64,000 nt of DNA from Nocardioides sp. GY 10127 (GTDB lineage Bacteria; Actinomycetota; Actinomycetes; Propionibacteriales; Nocardioidaceae): NCBI RefSeq assembly GCF_004919085.1, contig NZ_STGL01000005.1, positions 62,001-126,000 of the forward strand, written 5' to 3'. Position 1 is the first letter of the stretch. Each line of letters begins with the position of its first letter. Made by a program: the position numbers and the translations under genes. The notes below the pieces were generated by a model, which saw nothing but the letters and a program-made list of their open reading frames with translations, made no database searches and was not told the DNA's origin. Below, piece after piece: positions 62,478 to 64,000 of this stretch.

Positions 62478-64000
62478 CGGGCGTCCGTCCCCGCGCCGTT
62501 CCCGGCGTCCGGCCGGCCGGTCGGGCGCTGGCTGGGGTCGACCCGCGTCACCCGCCGCGGCGGCGGCACGGAGTCGCCCGCCGGCAGGTTGATCGAGCCC
62601 GCGTCGATGCTGACGCCCATCCCCGACGTGAACGAGGTGGGGGCGTCCATCCGGCTCATCGCCTCCACCTGGCGGGCCAGGTCGTCGAGGTCGGTGTCGG
62701 GGTCGGTGACGCCGACGCGGGCGATCTCGTCCTGGAGGCCCCGGACGGTGAGCGCGCCCTCGTGGTCGAGCTCGGTCTCGAACAGGTACCGGGCCTCCGC
62801 GAGCGCGGCGCGGGCCTCGTCCAGCGCCCCCGCGTGGGCCAGGGCGTTGCCCAGGTTCATCAGCAGGCGGGCGCGGCCGACGGCGTCGTCGTCGCGGGTG
62901 CCGGAGTCGACGACCTCCTGGTAGAGCCCGATCGCCTCGACCAGGTTCTCCGAGCGGTGCTGCGAGGGCGTGTAGACGAGCGCGTTGGCCAGGTTCACCG
63001 TGGCCGTCGACCACGGGCCGGGGTGGGTCTCCGGCGTGAACACGCGGCGGCAGGCGCGCAGCGACTGGGCGGCCACACCCAGCCGCAGCTGGTCGCTGGC
63101 CTGGGTCATCGGGACGGCGAGGTGGGCGGCGGCCAGGTCGAGCTGGACCGAGGCCCACAGCTCGGGGGCCGACGTCTCCGAGACGAGCCCGAGGGCGTCG
63201 TAGTAGTGCCCCATCGCCTCGCGCATGAGGGCCGCGCGCTCGACGTCGCGGGGCTCCTCGGCGGCCCGTTCGTGGACGCACAGGCCCAGCTCGTGCAGCA
63301 GCTCGGCGCGCACCTCGGGCAGGTCGCTGCCCTCGAGCGCGTCGGTGGAGCGGCGCAGGAGGGTGCCGACCTGCTCGGCGGGCGCGCCCGCCTCGCGCAG
63401 CAGCGAGGCGGTGTTGCCGCGCAGCATCGCGGCGAGCGCGGGCCCGCGCGCGTCCGCGGCCTGGGCCGCGTAGCCCAGCAGGGCGCAGGCGACGTCGGGC
63501 GAGCGCTGCTCGAGCGCGGCGCTGGCCCGGGTGGCGAGCACGAGGGCGCCCACCTCGGGCTCGGAGCGCACCTGCTCCGGGGTCGGCTCGGCCGGCACCT
63601 CGGCACCGGGGACCCCGATCGTCCACGCGACCACGTCGACCAGGGGCCGCAGGTCCTCGGGCAGCCCGGCGCGCACCGCGTTCGGCTCGGCGGTCGCGGG
63701 GTCGAGCAGCCACCGGTTGAACGCCACGAGCGGGTCGCCCGCCCGGGGGGCCCACGCCGCGAGGGCGCCCGCGAGGTCGCCGGCGTGCGCGGCGGCCACC
63801 GGCGCCAGCCCGCTCGGCCACACCGGCGGCACCCGCCCGGCGGCGAGGTTGGCCCGCACGGCCAGGGACTCGGCGTCGTCGCCCAGCAGGAGCAGCCCCT
63901 GGGGCAGGGGGAAGACGCCCAGGCCGCGGGGGGCGCCGGCGCCTGAGCCCGGCCCCTCGACGGCCGCGTCCTCACCCGGCGCGGTCGGGAGCTGCTGCTG
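62474..64000 (-). CDS. TPR-like protein of the hydrogenase cluster, 5' end outside window
   Basis: At least 508 residues, open to the right edge. The body (about residues 100-460 of the visible part) is helical and TPR-like: QLDLAAAHLAVPMTQASDQL, TVNLANALVYTPSQHRSENL, ARLLMNLGNALAHAGALDEA. The segment LPQGLLLLGDDAESLAVRAN lies near the start of the visible part. The C-terminus is polar and Pro/Arg-rich. It overlaps the NifU-Rieske gene by 4 nt. A TPR protein in this place resembles accessory genes of actinobacterial group 1h hydrogenases; its role, perhaps assembly, is inferred. A GTG at 63859 is in frame but probably internal. Confidence 0.78.
   Translation of the reverse strand, partial: QQQLPTAPGEDAAVEGPGSGAGAPRGLGVFPLPQGLLLLGDDAESLAVRANLAAGRVPPVWPSGLAPVAAAHAGDLAGALAAWAPRAGDPLVAFNRWLLDPATAEPNAVRAGLPEDLRPLVDVVAWTIGVPGAEVPAEPTPEQVRSEPEVGALVLATRASAALEQRSPDVACALLGYAAQAADARGPALAAMLRGNTASLLREAGAPAEQVGTLLRRSTDALEGSDLPEVRAELLHELGLCVHERAAEEPRDVERAALMREAMGHYYDALGLVSETSAPELWASVQLDLAAAHLAVPMTQASDQLRLGVAAQSLRACRRVFTPETHPGPWSTATVNLANALVYTPSQHRSENLVEAIGLYQEVVDSGTRDDDAVGRARLLMNLGNALAHAGALDEARAALAEARYLFETELDHEGALTVRGLQDEIARVGVTDPDTDLDDLARQVEAMSRMDAPTSFTSGMGVSIDAGSINLPAGDSVPPPRRVTRVDPSQRPTGRPDAGNGAGTDAR

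Overview
The window is very GC-rich chromosomal DNA (by eye above 70 percent) with dense coding, many GTG starts, 1-4 nt stop/start overlaps, several apparently leaderless genes, GTP-type PEP carboxykinase, treXYZ, MenB and a RecBCD with actinobacterial look. This fits a high-GC actinobacterium, possibly of the Nocardioidaceae or a neighbouring family; the exact genus cannot be read from the window. I recognised no tRNA, rRNA, CRISPR array, phage structural gene, integrase or transposase.

Layout, left to right. 1-3940: end of an RNA 2',3'-cyclic phosphodiesterase gene, a VIT-type metal transporter, a 14-helix MFS exporter and an acyl-CoA dehydrogenase. 3964-5786: three tandem paralogues, each a ClpX-type zinc finger joined to a helix-turn-helix. 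6033-12504: treX-treY-treZ, the glycogen-to-trehalose operon. 12584-20275: a membrane protein, a HxlR regulator divergent from a quinone oxidoreductase, an MMPL exporter divergent from a TetR regulator, a class III sirtuin and a 2,2-dialkylglycine decarboxylase. 20590-24970: an orphan protein, then a TetR-controlled operon of class II aldolase, APH-fold kinase and GlpD-like dehydrogenase.

25131-26486 is a short probable insertion carrying a RelE/ParE-type toxin-antitoxin pair and an unknown protein, bounded by imperfect direct repeats of the 3' end of menB. 26469-36967 follows with menB, an ACT-domain protein and recD-recB-recC. 37040-39412: a PGPGW membrane protein, a GNAT acetyltransferase and a TerC transporter behind a probable manganese (yybP-ykoY) riboswitch. 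39472-41776: a large XRE-like regulator with a 27-codon upstream ORF, then a TetR gene. 41924-43953: acyl-CoA dehydrogenase and 3-hydroxyacyl-CoA dehydrogenase under that TetR. 44042-52916: IlvA, a lipoprotein sugar dehydrogenase, a GH8 glycanase, a MarR/MMPL pair, a small membrane protein and a P450. 52913-54868: a divergent GTP-PEPCK with Ser in place of the P-loop Cys.

55165-64000 (all minus strand, running off the right edge) is a [NiFe]-hydrogenase maturation and accessory cluster: TPR protein, NifU-Rieske fusion, NHL-repeat protein, HypF, HypC, HypD, HypE. The combination resembles the accessory set of actinobacterial high-affinity (group 1h type) H2-oxidising hydrogenases; the structural subunits should lie beyond 64000. 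Recurrent themes are divergent regulator/target pairs with palindromic operators, and energy-reserve or starvation functions (trehalose, H2 scavenging, PEPCK, fatty-acid oxidation).
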